Assembly: GCF_000723405.1 (NCBI RefSeq)
Contig: NZ_CCAE010000004.1
Coordinates: forward strand, 62,001-126,000
Direction: 5' to 3'
From: Hydrogenophaga intermedia
Lineage (GTDB): Bacteria > Pseudomonadota > Gammaproteobacteria > Burkholderiales > Burkholderiaceae_C
DNA length: 64,000 nucleotides
Shown here: positions 27,035 to 37,520 of the stretch, in pieces
How positions within the stretch are numbered: position 1 is the stretch's first letter
Layout of the letters: the number at the start of each line of letters is the position of its first letter
The notes under the pieces: model-generated
The model's input: only the letters and a program-made list of their open reading frames with translations
What the model was told of the DNA's origin: nothing
Databases searched by the model: none
Program-made: the position numbers and the translations under genes

Positions 27035-27919
27035 ATGGCAATTACCGCAAGCATGGTCGCTGAGCTGCGCGCCAAGACCGACGCCCCCATGATGGAGTGC
27101 AAGAAGGCGCTCACCGAGGCCGATGGCGACATGGCCAAGGCCGAGGAGCTGCTGCGCGTCAAGCTGGGTACCAAGGCCGGCAAGGCCGCCAGCCGCGTCA
27201 CGGCCGAAGGCGTCGTGGCCGCTTCCATCAGCGCCCAAGCGGGCGCGCTGATCGAGGTCAATTGCGAGACCGACTTCGTCACCAAGAACGACAGCTTCCT
27301 GGCCCTGGCCAATGCCGCGGCCAAGCTGGTCGCCGAGCACAACCCGGCCGACATCGAGGCCCTGGGTGCGCTGTCCTACAGCCAGGACGGCTTCGGCCCC
27401 ACGCTGGAAGACGTGCGCAAGGGCCTGATCGGCAAGATCGGCGAAAACATGTCTTTCCGCCGCTTCAAGCGCTACAGCGCCGCCAAGCTGGCCGCCTACC
27501 TGCACGGCACCCGCATCGGCGTGATCGTGGAGTTCGATGGTGACGAAACGGCCGCCAAGGATGTCGCCATGCACGTGGCCGCCATGAAGCCGGTGGCACT
27601 GACCAGCAACGACGTACCGGCCGAGCTGATCGAGCGCGAGCGCTCGGTGGCCACAGCCAAGGCGGCCGAATCGGGCAAGCCCGCCGACATCGCAGCCAAG
27701 ATGATCGAAGGCTCGGTGCAGAAGTACCTCAAGGAGGTCTCGCTGTTCAATCAGCCCTTCGTCAAGAACGACAAGCAGACTGTGGAACAGATGCTCAAGG
27801 CCGCTAACACCACGGTGAAGTCCTTCACCCTGTTCGTGGTGGGCGAGGGCATCGAGAAGAAGGTCGACGACTTTGCTGCCGAAGTGGCGGCCCAGGTCGC
27901 GGCGGCCAAGGGCGCCTGA
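27035..27919 (+). CDS. tsf: Elongation factor Ts
   Basis: Nucleotide-exchange factor that regenerates EF-Tu-GTP. The 294 residues show the N-terminal UBA-like domain ([20 protein letters not shown]) with the TDAPMM signature that contacts EF-Tu, and the core motif EVNCETDFV. They end in a helical C-terminal region. AGGAGA lies at optimal distance from the ATG. It is second in the ribosomal cluster, after a partial terminator, and is followed by a hairpin before pyrH. Confidence 0.98.
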   Translation: MAITASMVAELRAKTDAPMMECKKALTEADGDMAKAEELLRVKLGTKAGKAASRVTAEGVVAASISAQAGALIEVNCETDFVTKNDSFLALANAAAKLVAEHNPADIEALGALSYSQDGFGPTLEDVRKGLIGKIGENMSFRRFKRYSAAKLAAYLHGTRIGVIVEFDGDETAAKDVAMHVAAMKPVALTSNDVPAELIERERSVATAKAAESGKPADIAAKMIEGSVQKYLKEVSLFNQPFVKNDKQTVEQMLKAANTTVKSFTLFVVGEGIEKKVDDFAAEVAAQVAAAKGA

Positions 27920-27938
27920 CCGGCGCTCCACTGACCAG

Positions 27939-27962
27939 ACAACGGGCCGCAAGGCCCGTTGT
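27939..27962 (+). terminator. Hairpin after tsf
   Basis: A 10-bp perfect stem (ACAACGGGCC with GGCCCGTTGT, GCAA tetraloop), 19 bases after the tsf stop. The tail CATATG is not T-rich, so readthrough into pyrH is likely. Confidence 0.6.
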
Positions 27963-28064
27963 CATATGCGTTGACGATTTTCACTGGTGGAGAGACAGGG
28001 AGTTCCCGTCCCCCCCGCTACACTTGGCGGCTGCCCGCGCCGCAACCGATCCAGAAAGCCATTC

Positions 28065-28775
28065 ATGCCCGCCTACCAACGGATCCTGCTGAAGCTGTCC
28101 GGTGAAGCCCTCATGGGCGACGACGCCTTCGGCATCAACCGCGCCACCATCGTGCGCATCGTCGACGAGATCGCCGAAGTCACCCGCCTCGGCGTGCAGG
28201 TGGCCATCGTCATCGGCGGTGGCAACATCTTCCGTGGCGTGGCCGGCGGTTCCGTGGGCATGGACCGCGCCACCGCCGACTACATGGGCATGCTCGCCAC
28301 GGTGATGAACTCGCTGGCGCTGGCCGACACCATGAACAAGGCCGGCCTGGTGGCCCGCGTGATGTCCGCCATCGGCATCGAGCAGGTGGTTGAGCCCTAC
28401 GTGCGCCCCAAGGCCCTGCAGTACCTCGAGGAAGGCAAGGTTGTGGTCTTCGCCGCGGGCACCGGCAACCCGTTCTTCACCACCGACACGGCCGCCGCGT
28501 TGCGCGGTGCCGAGATCGGTGCCGAGATGGTGCTCAAGGCCACCAAGGTCGATGGCGTGTACACCGCCGACCCGAACAAGGACCCGGCCGCCACGCGCTA
28601 CACCACCATTTCCTTTGACGAGGCCATGGCCAGGAACCTGCAGGTGATGGATGCCACCGCGTTCGCGCTGTGCCGTGACCAGAAGCTGCCCGTCAAGGTG
28701 TTTTCCATTTTCAAGCCGGGCGCGCTGCGCAACGTGGTGATGGGGGCCGACGAAGGCACCCTCGTGCACGTTTGA
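28065..28775 (+). CDS. pyrH: Uridylate kinase
   Basis: Bacterial UMP kinase (amino-acid-kinase fold, hexamer) that makes UDP and is regulated by GTP and UTP. The 236 residues carry [11 protein letters not shown], the GGGNIFRG phosphate-binding motif, [30 protein letters not shown] and the [10 protein letters not shown] segment. The ATG at 28065 was chosen because 26 upstream codons match nothing. No strong Shine-Dalgarno sequence is present. It sits between tsf and frr, as in most proteobacteria. Confidence 0.97.
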   Translation: MPAYQRILLKLSGEALMGDDAFGINRATIVRIVDEIAEVTRLGVQVAIVIGGGNIFRGVAGGSVGMDRATADYMGMLATVMNSLALADTMNKAGLVARVMSAIGIEQVVEPYVRPKALQYLEEGKVVVFAAGTGNPFFTTDTAAALRGAEIGAEMVLKATKVDGVYTADPNKDPAATRYTTISFDEAMARNLQVMDATAFALCRDQKLPVKVFSIFKPGALRNVVMGADEGTLVHV

Positions 28776-28803
28776 ACACCGGTCGTACACAGGAGATCAC
28801 GAC

Positions 28804-29364
28804 ATGAGCATTGCCGACATCCGCAAGAACGCCGAGCACAAGATGCAGCAATCGATCGAGGCATTCAAGACCAGCCTGACCCGGGTGCGCACCGGCCGCG
28901 CGAACCCCGCGCTGCTCGACACGGTGCATGTGGATTACTACGGCTCCATGCTGCCGCTGTCTCAGGTGGCCAACCTTACCTTGCTCGACGCCCGCACCAT
29001 CGGTGTCGCGCCCTGGGAAAAGGGCATGGGCGCCAAGATCGAGAAGGCGATCCGCGAGTCGGACCTGGGCTTGAACCCGGCCTCTCAGGGTGACCTGATC
29101 CGTGTGCCGATGCCGCCCATGACCGAAGAACGCCGCCGGGAGCTCACCAAGGTCGTGAAAGGCGAGGGCGAGGCCGCCAAGATCGCCATTCGCAACCTGC
29201 GCCGCGACGCCAACGAGGCGGTAAAGAAGCTGGTGAAGGACAAGGAAGCCTCCGAGGACGATGAGCGCCGGTCGCAGGAAGACATCCAGAAGCTGACCGA
29301 CCGCATGATCACCGAGGTCGACCGGCTCGTGGCCAGCAAGGAACAGGACATCATGGCGGTCTGA
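28804..29364 (+). CDS. frr: Ribosome recycling factor
   Basis: With EF-G it splits post-termination ribosomes. The 186 residues (standard 185) show the [15 protein letters not shown] motif in the three-helix domain, the beta-rich hinge domain ([14 protein letters not shown]), and [20 protein letters not shown] lies 8 bases before the ATG. It is directly downstream of pyrH and probably cotranscribed with it. Confidence 0.98.
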   Translation: MSIADIRKNAEHKMQQSIEAFKTSLTRVRTGRANPALLDTVHVDYYGSMLPLSQVANLTLLDARTIGVAPWEKGMGAKIEKAIRESDLGLNPASQGDLIRVPMPPMTEERRRELTKVVKGEGEAAKIAIRNLRRDANEAVKKLVKDKEASEDDERRSQEDIQKLTDRMITEVDRLVASKEQDIMAV

Positions 29365-29394
29365 GCCCAGGGCTCCGATCGCCAGAGTTGGCGC

Positions 29395-30147
29395 ATGCAG
29401 AATCCCGCCGCCCCGAACCTGCCCCATCACGTCGCGATCGTGATGGATGGCAACGGCCGTTGGGCCCAGAAGCGCTGGCTGCCGCGCGTCGCCGGCCACA
29501 AGCAGGGGGTCGATGCGCTGCGCCGCATCGTCGAGGCCAGCGTGCAGCGCGGCATTCGCGTGCTCACGGTGTTCGCGTTCTCGTCCGAGAACTGGAGCCG
29601 CCCGGTGGACGAGGTGGCCAGCCTGATGGACCTGCTGGCCCTGGCCTTGTCGCGCGAGGTGCCGCGGCTGTCGGAAACTGGCGTGCGGCTGCATTTTCCC
29701 GGTGACCGCTCGCGCTTGTCGCCCCGCCTGGCGCAGGGCCTGACGTCGGCGGAAGAGGCCACGCAGGGCAACGAGCGCCTGGTGCTCAACGTGTGTTTCA
29801 ACTACGGTGGACGATGGGACATCGCACAGGCTGCGCAGCGCCTGGTCGAACGCGGCGGGCCCATCACGGAAGAGAGCCTATCGGCCGTCATGGCACTGAG
29901 TCATGTGCCCGACCCTGACCTGATCATCCGCACCGGCGGCGAGCTGCGCATCAGCAATTTCCTGCTGTGGCAGGCAGCCTATGCCGAACTGGTGTTCAGC
30001 GATTGCCTGTGGCCAGAGTTCGACGCCGAGCAACTCGATCTCGCCCTCGCCGAGTACGCGCGCCGCGAGCGGCGCTTCGGCCAGACATCGGCGCAGCGCG
30101 CCGATGCCACGGCACTCACCGCCGACGCCGGCCCCCGAGATGCTTAA
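29395..30147 (+). CDS. uppS: Undecaprenyl diphosphate synthase
   Basis: Cis-prenyltransferase that extends FPP with eight IPP units to make the lipid carrier for peptidoglycan and O-antigen. The 250 residues show VAIVMDGNGRWA (catalytic D18), GHKQGVDALRRIV, FAFSSENWSRP, and the C-terminal RTGGELRISNFLLWQAAYAEL signature. The last 8 bases overlap cdsA, so translation is probably coupled. Confidence 0.97.
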   Translation: MQNPAAPNLPHHVAIVMDGNGRWAQKRWLPRVAGHKQGVDALRRIVEASVQRGIRVLTVFAFSSENWSRPVDEVASLMDLLALALSREVPRLSETGVRLHFPGDRSRLSPRLAQGLTSAEEATQGNERLVLNVCFNYGGRWDIAQAAQRLVERGGPITEESLSAVMALSHVPDPDLIIRTGGELRISNFLLWQAAYAELVFSDCLWPEFDAEQLDLALAEYARRERRFGQTSAQRADATALTADAGPRDA

Positions 30148-30973
30148 GCAGCGGATCATCACGGCGGTGCTGCTGCTCGCCGTTTTCCTGCCCACGCTGC
30201 TGTACCCCACGATCGAGCCCTTCGCGGCCTTCACGCTGGCGCTGATCGGTGCGGCGGGTTGGGAGTGGGCGCGGCTCAATGGCTGTGGCCAGACGCGCGC
30301 GGTGAGCTGCGGCCTGGCGCTGGCCGTGGCTGGCCTGATCTTCTGGCTGATAGGCGGGGTGGAGCGCTCCTGGCGCGAACTCTGGCTGGCTCTGGGTGTG
30401 GTCTGGGTGCTGCTGGCCGTGGTGCTGCTGCGCGGCGGTACGGAGGCGCTCAAGCGGTGCCCTCTGTGGATCCGTTTGTGGCTCGGCCTGTTCCTCATTG
30501 CCTGTGCCTGGCTGGCGCTGGTACAAGCCCGCCTGCTGGGGCTGGGCTTCCTCCTTTCGGTGTTGCTGCTCGTGTGGGCGGCCGACATCGCGGCGTACTT
30601 CGGCGGCAAGCGATTCGGGCGCCGCAAGCTCGCGCCCAGCATCAGCCCGGGCAAGAGCTGGGAAGGGGCCATCAGCGGCTTGATCGGCGTGGTGCTGCTG
30701 GCCTGGGTCTGGCTGATGGGTACGCAGCGCGGCTGGTTCGCGCCGCGCCATCTCTACGACTACCTGTGGTCTCTGGGGCCGCTGCTGGCGGTGCTCGGGC
30801 TCATGTTCCTGGCCGCGATGAGCGTGGTGGGTGATCTGGTCGAATCCCTGGTCAAGCGCGCCGCGGGCGTGAAAGACTCCAGCGGCCTGCTGCCCGGACA
30901 CGGCGGCGTGCTCGATCGTATCGACGCGCTGTTGCCCGTGCTGCCTCTGGCCATGATGCTCGTGACCTTCTGA
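30140..30973 (+). CDS. cdsA: Phosphatidate cytidylyltransferase
   Basis: Inner-membrane enzyme that makes CDP-diacylglycerol for all phospholipids. The 277 residues contain about eight hydrophobic segments. The C-terminal signature is present: SVVGDLVESLVKRAAGVKDSS, then LPGHGGVLDRIDA with its conserved acidic residues. The ATG at 30140 overlaps the end of uppS by 8 bases. Start codons further upstream lie within uppS and add sequence that does not fit. The dxr gene begins 3 bases after the stop. Confidence 0.96.
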   Translation: MLKQRIITAVLLLAVFLPTLLYPTIEPFAAFTLALIGAAGWEWARLNGCGQTRAVSCGLALAVAGLIFWLIGGVERSWRELWLALGVVWVLLAVVLLRGGTEALKRCPLWIRLWLGLFLIACAWLALVQARLLGLGFLLSVLLLVWAADIAAYFGGKRFGRRKLAPSISPGKSWEGAISGLIGVVLLAWVWLMGTQRGWFAPRHLYDYLWSLGPLLAVLGLMFLAAMSVVGDLVESLVKRAAGVKDSSGLLPGHGGVLDRIDALLPVLPLAMMLVTF

Positions 30974-30976
30974 TCC

Positions 30977-32164
30977 ATGTCCGCTTCCCCGCAGTCCGTC
31001 GCCATCCTCGGTGCCACCGGCTCCATCGGGCAGAACACGCTCGACGTGATCGCCCGCCATCCCGAGCGCTACCGCGTCTTCGCGCTCACCGCCGCACGCC
31101 AGGACGAGGTTCTCTTCGAGCAGTGCCGCCGCTTCCAACCGCGTTTTGCCGTGCTGGTCGATGCCACCGCGGCGGCCCGCCTGCGCCAGCGCGTGCGCGA
31201 GGCCGGTCTGGCCGTCGAGGTGCTCGAGGGCGCACAGGCCCTGTGCGAGGTGAGCGAGGCGCCCGAGGTCGATGCGGTGATGGCCGCCATCGTGGGCGCC
31301 GCTGGCCTGGCGCCCAGCCTGGCGGCGGCGCGTGCCGGCAAGAAGCTGCTGTTGGCCAACAAGGAAGCCCTCGTGGTGGGGGGCGATCTGTTCATGCAGG
31401 CCGTGCACACCGGCGGCGCCACGCTGCTGCCCATCGACAGCGAACATTCGGCGGTGTTCCAGTCGCTGCCCGAAGACCCGGCCAGCTGGGAGCGGCGCGT
31501 CGACAAGATCGTCCTCACCGCCTCGGGCGGCCCGTTCCGCACCCGCGACCCGGCCACCCTGGCCGGGGTGACACCCGAGCAGGCCTGCGCCCACCCCAAC
31601 TGGGTCATGGGGCGCAAGATCTCAGTCGATTCCGCGACCATGATGAACAAGGCCTTGGAGGTCATCGAGGCGCGCTACCTCTTCGGCCTGGCGCCCGAAC
31701 GCATCGAGGTGGTCATCCACCCGCAAAGCGTCGTCCATTCCATGGTGCAGTACCGCGATGGCTCCGTCGTTGCGCAACTGGGCACGCCCGACATGCGCGT
31801 GCCCATCGCCTACGGGCTGGCCTGGCCCGAGCGCATTGCCTCGGGCGCCAGCCCGCTGGAATTCGCCACGCTGGGGGCGCTCACCTTCGAAGCCGCCGAC
31901 GACCAGCGCTTCCCTGGCCTGCCGCTGGCCTGGTCGGCGCTGCGCGGGCCCGCCGGCACCACCGCGGTGCTCAACGCCGCCAACGAGGAGGCCGTTGCCG
32001 CCTTTCTCGACCGACGGCTGCGCTTCGACCACATCCATGCGGTCAACGATGCAACTTTGCAGCGGGTGAGTCCTTCCAAGCCACAATCGCTGGACGACCT
32101 GCTGGCGCTCGATGAAGAGGCCCGAGCGTGTGCGCGGCAGCAGGTCGCCCGCCTGCCGATCTGA
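30977..32164 (+). CDS. dxr: 1-Deoxy-D-xylulose 5-phosphate reductoisomerase
   Basis: Second step of the MEP pathway: DXP is rearranged and reduced to MEP with NADPH. The 395 residues show the NADPH motif [16 protein letters not shown], the [12 protein letters not shown] and PIDSEHSA segments around the metal site, [16 protein letters not shown], and the [10 protein letters not shown] region. Together with ispD, ispF and uppS, the window holds several non-adjacent steps from DXP to undecaprenyl phosphate. Confidence 0.97.
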   Translation: MSASPQSVAILGATGSIGQNTLDVIARHPERYRVFALTAARQDEVLFEQCRRFQPRFAVLVDATAAARLRQRVREAGLAVEVLEGAQALCEVSEAPEVDAVMAAIVGAAGLAPSLAAARAGKKLLLANKEALVVGGDLFMQAVHTGGATLLPIDSEHSAVFQSLPEDPASWERRVDKIVLTASGGPFRTRDPATLAGVTPEQACAHPNWVMGRKISVDSATMMNKALEVIEARYLFGLAPERIEVVIHPQSVVHSMVQYRDGSVVAQLGTPDMRVPIAYGLAWPERIASGASPLEFATLGALTFEAADDQRFPGLPLAWSALRGPAGTTAVLNAANEEAVAAFLDRRLRFDHIHAVNDATLQRVSPSKPQSLDDLLALDEEARACARQQVARLPI

Positions 32165-32207
32165 TCCTTAGCGCCTGCCGAGCTCAGCAAGGCGCAGTGA
32201 GTAGTCC

Positions 32208-33590
32208 ATGCTGACCGTCCTTGCCTTCATTCTTGCCCTGGGCCTGCTGATCGCGGTCCACGAATATGGCCACTACCGTGTGGCCGTGGCCTGCGGCGTC
32301 AAGGTGCTGCGGTTCTCGGTCGGCTTCGGCAAACCCATCCTGAGCTGGCGCCGCGCCGGCAGCCCCACCGAATTCGTGGTCGGCGCGCTGCCCCTGGGCG
32401 GCTACGTTCGCATGCTCGACGAGCGAGAGGCGCCGGTCGATCCCGCCGAGCGCCACCTGGCCTTCAACACCCAGCCGCTGCGTTCGCGCGCGGCCATCGT
32501 GGCCGCCGGTCCGGTGGCCAACCTGCTGCTGGCCGCGATCATCTACGCGGCCATCAACTGGGTCGGGGTCGAGGAGCCTCAGCCGGTGCTGTCGGCGCCG
32601 GCCGCCGGTACCCTGGCCGAGCGGGCCGGCCTTCACGGCGGTGAATGGGTGCTGCGAGCCAGCGAGGCGAATGGGGATGGCGACGGCGACGGGGCGAGCG
32701 AGGTCGTGGTCTCTTTCGAAGATCTGCGCTGGCGCATCACCCAGGCGGCGCTCGATGGCCATGACCTCACCCTGTGGGTGGCCGCCGCTCCTGAGGCGCC
32801 CGCGCGTGCTGTGACGCTGCCGTTGGCGGGTCTGGACGTGCGCGAGGCCGATGCCTCGCTGTTTCGCCGTATCGGCATCACCTCGCCTCACACCGCGCCG
32901 CGCGTGGGGCGGGTGTTCGAGGGTGGGGCGGCCCAGGCGGCTGGCCTGCTCGACGGCGACCTTGTGCGCCGCATCGACGGTCGGCCGGTGCGGGATGGCC
33001 AGGAACTTCGGCGCCTGATTCGCGAAGCCGTAGGTCCGGCAGGTCAACCTCGCGCGCAACGCTGGGACATCGACCGCGGCGGCCAGACCCTGAGCCTGGC
33101 CGTGACGCCGCGCCCCCAGCAACAGGGAGGCGATTGGATCGCGCGGGTGGAGGCCTATGTGGGCGACGCCCCGGCCATGCTGACCGTGCGGCACGGCCCC
33201 ATCGACGGCCTGGTGCGTGGCGTGGTGAAAACCTGGGAGGTGTCCTGGCTCACCCTGAAGATGATGGGGCGCATGCTGATCGGCGAGGCCTCGCTGAGCA
33301 ACCTCAGCGGCCCCTTGACCATCGCCGACTACGCGGGCAAGTCGGCCAGTCTCGGCCTGACTTCGTACCTCACCTTCCTGGCCCTCATCAGTGTCAGCCT
33401 GGGGGTGCTCAATCTGCTGCCGCTGCCCGTCCTCGATGGGGGACACCTCATGTATTATCTTTGGGAGGCGCTCACAGGCCGCAGCGTGTCGGACGCGTGG
33501 ATGGAGCGCTTGCAGCGTGGTGGTGTCGTGGTGCTCATGGCGCTCATGTCCGTTGCCCTGTTCAACGATGTCGTCCGCCTCGCCGGCTGA
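32208..33590 (+). CDS. rseP: RIP site-2 metalloprotease RseP
   Basis: Inner-membrane zinc protease that cleaves anti-sigma factor RseA and signal-peptide remnants. The 460 residues have the HEYGH zinc motif in the first membrane segment (H18, E19, H22), two periplasmic PDZ domains (~110-310), and a C-terminal segment NLLPLPVLDGGHL with the third metal ligand. An unusual acidic insert, NGDGDGDGAS, sits in the first PDZ domain. It is 43 bases after dxr and directly before bamA, the conserved order. Confidence 0.95.
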   Translation: MLTVLAFILALGLLIAVHEYGHYRVAVACGVKVLRFSVGFGKPILSWRRAGSPTEFVVGALPLGGYVRMLDEREAPVDPAERHLAFNTQPLRSRAAIVAAGPVANLLLAAIIYAAINWVGVEEPQPVLSAPAAGTLAERAGLHGGEWVLRASEANGDGDGDGASEVVVSFEDLRWRITQAALDGHDLTLWVAAAPEAPARAVTLPLAGLDVREADASLFRRIGITSPHTAPRVGRVFEGGAAQAAGLLDGDLVRRIDGRPVRDGQELRRLIREAVGPAGQPRAQRWDIDRGGQTLSLAVTPRPQQQGGDWIARVEAYVGDAPAMLTVRHGPIDGLVRGVVKTWEVSWLTLKMMGRMLIGEASLSNLSGPLTIADYAGKSASLGLTSYLTFLALISVSLGVLNLLPLPVLDGGHLMYYLWEALTGRSVSDAWMERLQRGGVVVLMALMSVALFNDVVRLAG

Positions 33591-33603
33591 ACATTTCCTT
33601 CGC

Positions 33604-35925
33604 ATGAATCAACACAAAAGAGGTCTTCGCGGCCTGAGTCTGTCTGCGCTCGCGATGGCCCTGCTAGCCGCCTTGCCGGCGTGGGCGGTCGATCCCTTCA
33701 CCCTGCGCGACATCCGTGTCGAGGGCCTGCAGCGCGTCGAGCCGGGCACCGTCTTCGCTTCGCTGCCATTTCGCATCGGCGAGCAGTACAACGACGACAA
33801 GGGCAGCGCCGCCATCCGTGCGCTGTTCGGCCTGGGCCTGTTCAGCGATGTGCGACTGCAGATCAACAACGACGTGTTGGTCGTCATCGTGGAGGAGCGG
33901 CCCACCGTCGCCGGCCTGAGCTTCTCGGGCATCCGCGAGTTCAGCGACGAAGTGATGCGCGGCGCACTGCGCGACGTCGGCCTGACCGAAGGCCGACCCT
34001 TCGACAAGGCCCTGGCCGACCGCGCCGAGCAGGAACTCAAGCGCCAGTACATCAACCGCAGCTACTACGCGGCCGAGGTTGTGACCACCGTCACTCCCAC
34101 CGAGCGCAACCGCGTCGACCTGAACTTCAGCGTGACCGAAGGCGAAATCGCCAAGATCACCGAGATCCGCATCGTCGGCAACCAGGCGTTCTCCGAATCG
34201 ACGCTGCGCAACCTGTTCGACCTGGACACCGGCAACTGGCTGAGCTGGTACACCAAAAGCGACCGCTACTCGCGCGCCAAGCTCAACGCCGATATCGAGA
34301 CCCTGCGCTCCTACTACCTCAGCCGTGGCTTCATCGACTTCCGAGTCGACTCCACCCAAGTCGCCATCTCGCCCGACAAGCAGAGCATGTCGGTCACCCT
34401 GAACATCACGGAAGGCGATCGCTACGTCGTGTCCTCGGTAGCGCTGCAGGGCGACTACCTGGGCCGCGAAGACGAGTTCAAGTCGCTCGTGACGCTCAAG
34501 CCCGGCGAGGCCTACAACGTCGAGGACGTCACCAACACCACAAAGGCCTTCACCGAATACTTCGGTGCCTTCGGCTACGCCTTTGCCCAGGTCGAGGCGA
34601 CGCCCGACATCGATCGCGCCAACAAGCGCGTGGCCTTCACCTTGCGCGCCGCGCCACAGCGGCGTGTGTACGTGCGCCGCATCCACGTCGAAGGCAACAA
34701 CCGCACGCGCGACGAGATCATCCGCCGCGAATTCCGCCAGTTCGAGGCCGCCTGGTACGACAGCGACCGCATTCGCCTGTCCCGCGACCGCGTCGACCGC
34801 CTGGGTTTCTTCACATCGGTCGAACTCAATACCGAGCCCGTGCCGGGGTCACCCGACCAGGTCGACCTCACCGTCACCGTGACCGAGAAGCCCACGGGCA
34901 ACCTCACGCTGGGCGCCGGCTACTCGCAAGAAGAAAAGCTCTCCATCATCGCGGGCATCCGCCAGGAAAACGTCTTCGGCACCGGCAACTACCTGGGCCT
35001 GGACATCAACACCAGCAAGTTCAACCGCCAACTGGTGGTCAGCACTGTCGACCCGTACTTCACCAAGGATGGCGTCTCCCGAGCCTTCGACGCCTACTAC
35101 CGCACCACGCGCCCCTACGACAACCAGGACGGCGACTACCGCCTGGTCACCAAAGGCGCCAGCGTGCGCTTCGGCGTGCCGTTTACCGAACTCGACACGG
35201 TGTTCTTTGGCGCCGGCATCGAGCAGACCACCATCGAAGACGGTGATTTCCTGCCGCAGGCCTATCAGGACTACGCCCAGGAGTTCGGCCGCACCAGCAA
35301 CACCATCCCGCTGACGCTGGGCTGGACCCGCGACAGCCGCGACAGCTCGCTGGTGCCCACCAAGGGGCGCCTGATGCGGATCAACGGCGAACTCAGCGCC
35401 TGGGGCGACGCGCGCTACGCCAAGACCAATCTGCAGTTCCAGCAGTACTACCCGCTGACGCGCCAGTACACGCTGGCCTTCAACGCCGAGTTGGGTTACG
35501 GCAAGGGCCTCAATGGCCGCCCGTACCCGGTGTTCAAGAACTTCTTCGGCGGCGGCCTGGGCTCCGTGCGCGGTTTCGAAGGCGGCACCCTGGGCCCGAC
35601 CTCGACTGTCATCAACTCGCCCACTGGCGCCCTCATCAACATCGGTGGCAATCGCAGCATCGCGCTCAACACCGAATTCATCATGCCGTTCCCGGGCGCG
35701 GGCAACGACCGCACGCTGCGCATGTTCGGCTTTTTCGACGTCGGCAACGTCTTTGGCGAGAACGACACTCGCGAGAACGCCCGCGACCTGCGCGCTTCAG
35801 TGGGTGTTGGCGTGAGCTGGCTCTCCCCGATCGGTCCATTGCGCATTGCATTTGCCAACCCCGTTCGAAAGTTCGACGGCGATAGAATCCAGAGATTCCA
35901 GTTTCAGATCGGAACGTCCTTTTGA
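33604..35925 (+). CDS. bamA: Outer membrane protein assembly factor BamA
   Basis: Central Omp85 component that folds beta-barrels into the outer membrane. The 773 residues have a signal peptide (to AWA, ~26 residues), five POTRA domains (~27-420), and a 16-strand barrel. The barrel carries the conserved VRGFEGGTLGP motif (strand 13 / loop 6 VRGF) and a terminal phenylalanine signature (FQFQIGTSF). It is immediately after rseP and overlaps skp (TGATG). The longer in-frame start inside rseP is rejected because it would bury the signal peptide. Confidence 0.97.
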   Translation: MNQHKRGLRGLSLSALAMALLAALPAWAVDPFTLRDIRVEGLQRVEPGTVFASLPFRIGEQYNDDKGSAAIRALFGLGLFSDVRLQINNDVLVVIVEERPTVAGLSFSGIREFSDEVMRGALRDVGLTEGRPFDKALADRAEQELKRQYINRSYYAAEVVTTVTPTERNRVDLNFSVTEGEIAKITEIRIVGNQAFSESTLRNLFDLDTGNWLSWYTKSDRYSRAKLNADIETLRSYYLSRGFIDFRVDSTQVAISPDKQSMSVTLNITEGDRYVVSSVALQGDYLGREDEFKSLVTLKPGEAYNVEDVTNTTKAFTEYFGAFGYAFAQVEATPDIDRANKRVAFTLRAAPQRRVYVRRIHVEGNNRTRDEIIRREFRQFEAAWYDSDRIRLSRDRVDRLGFFTSVELNTEPVPGSPDQVDLTVTVTEKPTGNLTLGAGYSQEEKLSIIAGIRQENVFGTGNYLGLDINTSKFNRQLVVSTVDPYFTKDGVSRAFDAYYRTTRPYDNQDGDYRLVTKGASVRFGVPFTELDTVFFGAGIEQTTIEDGDFLPQAYQDYAQEFGRTSNTIPLTLGWTRDSRDSSLVPTKGRLMRINGELSAWGDARYAKTNLQFQQYYPLTRQYTLAFNAELGYGKGLNGRPYPVFKNFFGGGLGSVRGFEGGTLGPTSTVINSPTGALINIGGNRSIALNTEFIMPFPGAGNDRTLRMFGFFDVGNVFGENDTRENARDLRASVGVGVSWLSPIGPLRIAFANPVRKFDGDRIQRFQFQIGTSF

Positions 35926-36458
35926 TGAATACCCCAATTCGCCTGTTTGCACGGCATTTCACCCTGGCGGTGTCGCTTGCGCTGGCCATGGTTGGCGGGG
36001 CTGCGGCGCAGGACGCCAAGGCCGGCGCCAAGGTCGGCGCCGTCAATGTCGAGCGCATTCTGCGCGACTCCAGCACGGCCAAGGCCGTCTCGGCCAAACT
36101 CGAGCAGGATTTCTCCAAGCGTGAGCGCGACCTGCGCGCGTCGGCCGATCAACTGCGTCAGGCTGTCGAGAAGTTCGAGCGCGAATCGCCCACGCTGCCT
36201 GAAAGCCAGCGCACGCCGCGCCAGCGCCAACTGGTCGACCAGGAACGTGACCTGCAGCGCCGCCAGCGCGACTTCCAGGAAGAGCTCAACCTTCGCCGCA
36301 ACGAGGCTCTCCAGCAGGTGGTCGAAAAGCTCAATCGCGTCATCCGCACGATCGCCGAGGCTGAGAAGTACGACCTGATCGTGCAGGAAGCCTATTACGT
36401 GAGCCCGCGCGTGGACATCACCGACCGTGTGATGTCCCAGCTCGACAGCAGCAAGTAA
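35925..36458 (+). CDS. skp: OmpH/Skp-family periplasmic chaperone
   Basis: Periplasmic holdase for unfolded outer-membrane proteins. The 177 residues begin with a signal peptide (cleavage near GGAAAQ, residue ~29). They continue with the beta-core VGAVNVERILRDS and long charged coiled-coil helices (~50-140), then the C-terminal strand region YDLIVQEAYYVSPRVDIT. Its ATG shares one base with the bamA stop. A TTG one codon earlier is a less likely start. It is followed by lpxD, the standard order. Confidence 0.94.
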   Translation: MNTPIRLFARHFTLAVSLALAMVGGAAAQDAKAGAKVGAVNVERILRDSSTAKAVSAKLEQDFSKRERDLRASADQLRQAVEKFERESPTLPESQRTPRQRQLVDQERDLQRRQRDFQEELNLRRNEALQQVVEKLNRVIRTIAEAEKYDLIVQEAYYVSPRVDITDRVMSQLDSSK

Positions 36459-36467
36459 GCCGCGGCC

Positions 36468-37520
36468 GTGGCAGCACCGCTGGGCGCCATCGTCGATGCC
36501 CTCGGTGGCAGCCTGCTCGGTGACCGCAATTTCCTCGTGCAGCGGCTGGCGCCACTGGGCAGCGCCGGCCCTGATGAGTTGGCCTTCGTGGCCAGCGCGC
36601 GCTACGCCACCCAGATCACCGCTTCCGGTGCCGGCGCGCTCATCGTGCCGCCGGCGCTCGAAGCCGCCACGGCCGATCGGGTCGGGCGCATCGTCACCGA
36701 CGACCCCTACCTCTATTTCGCCCGCCTGACGCAATGGTGGCGCGAGCGGCATGCGCCGGCGCGCGCATCGCGCGTGGATCCGCTGGCCAGCGTGCACCCC
36801 GAGGCGCAACTGGCTCCTAACGTCGATGTCGGCCCGTTCGCGGTGATCGACGCAGGCGCCCGGATCGGCGAGGGCGTGCGCATCGGCGCGCACGCGGTGG
36901 TGGGGCGCGACGCGGTGGTGGGCGAGGGCAGCGTGCTGCACCCGCGCGCCACGCTGGGCGAGCGCTGCACCCTCGGCGACCGCTGCGTCCTGCACAGCGG
37001 GGTGGTGATCGGCGCCGACGGCTTCGGCTTCGCGCCGCACCAGGGGCAATGGATCAAGATCGAGCAGCTCGGCGCAGTCCGTATCGGCCACGACGTGGAG
37101 ATCGGCGCCAACACCTGCATCGACCGCGGCGCGCTCGACGACACCGTCATCGAGGACGGCGTCAAGCTCGACAACCTCATCCAGATCGGTCACAACGTGC
37201 GCGTGGGCGCGCACACGGCCATGGCCGGCTGCGTGGGCGTGGCCGGCAGCGCCGACATCGGGGCGCATTGCACCATCGGTGGTGGCGCCGTGGTGCTGGG
37301 TCATCTCAGGCTGGCCGACGGCGTCAACATCTCGGCCGCCTCCGTGGTGACACGCTCGATCCTGAAGCCGGGGCACTACACCGGCATGTTCCCCATCGAC
37401 GACAATGCCGCCTGGGAAAAGAACGCTGCTTCGCTCAAGCAGCTCAACCGCCTGCGCGAGCGGCTCAAGGCCGTGGAACAAGCGATCGCGCGGGCCCAGA
37501 CCAGAACGGACGACGCCTGA
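36468..37520 (+). CDS. lpxD: UDP-3-O-acylglucosamine N-acyltransferase
   Basis: Third step of lipid A synthesis. The 350 residues have a uridine-binding N-terminal domain (~1-105) and a left-handed beta-helix of hexapeptide repeats (~110-310), which carries the catalytic histidine in [13 protein letters not shown]-terminal helical extension follows. The start is GTG, with no stronger alternative upstream, 9 bases after the skp stop. The stop overlaps the fabZ start (TGATG). Confidence 0.96.
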   Translation: MAAPLGAIVDALGGSLLGDRNFLVQRLAPLGSAGPDELAFVASARYATQITASGAGALIVPPALEAATADRVGRIVTDDPYLYFARLTQWWRERHAPARASRVDPLASVHPEAQLAPNVDVGPFAVIDAGARIGEGVRIGAHAVVGRDAVVGEGSVLHPRATLGERCTLGDRCVLHSGVVIGADGFGFAPHQGQWIKIEQLGAVRIGHDVEIGANTCIDRGALDDTVIEDGVKLDNLIQIGHNVRVGAHTAMAGCVGVAGSADIGAHCTIGGGAVVLGHLRLADGVNISAASVVTRSILKPGHYTGMFPIDDNAAWEKNAASLKQLNRLRERLKAVEQAIARAQTRTDDA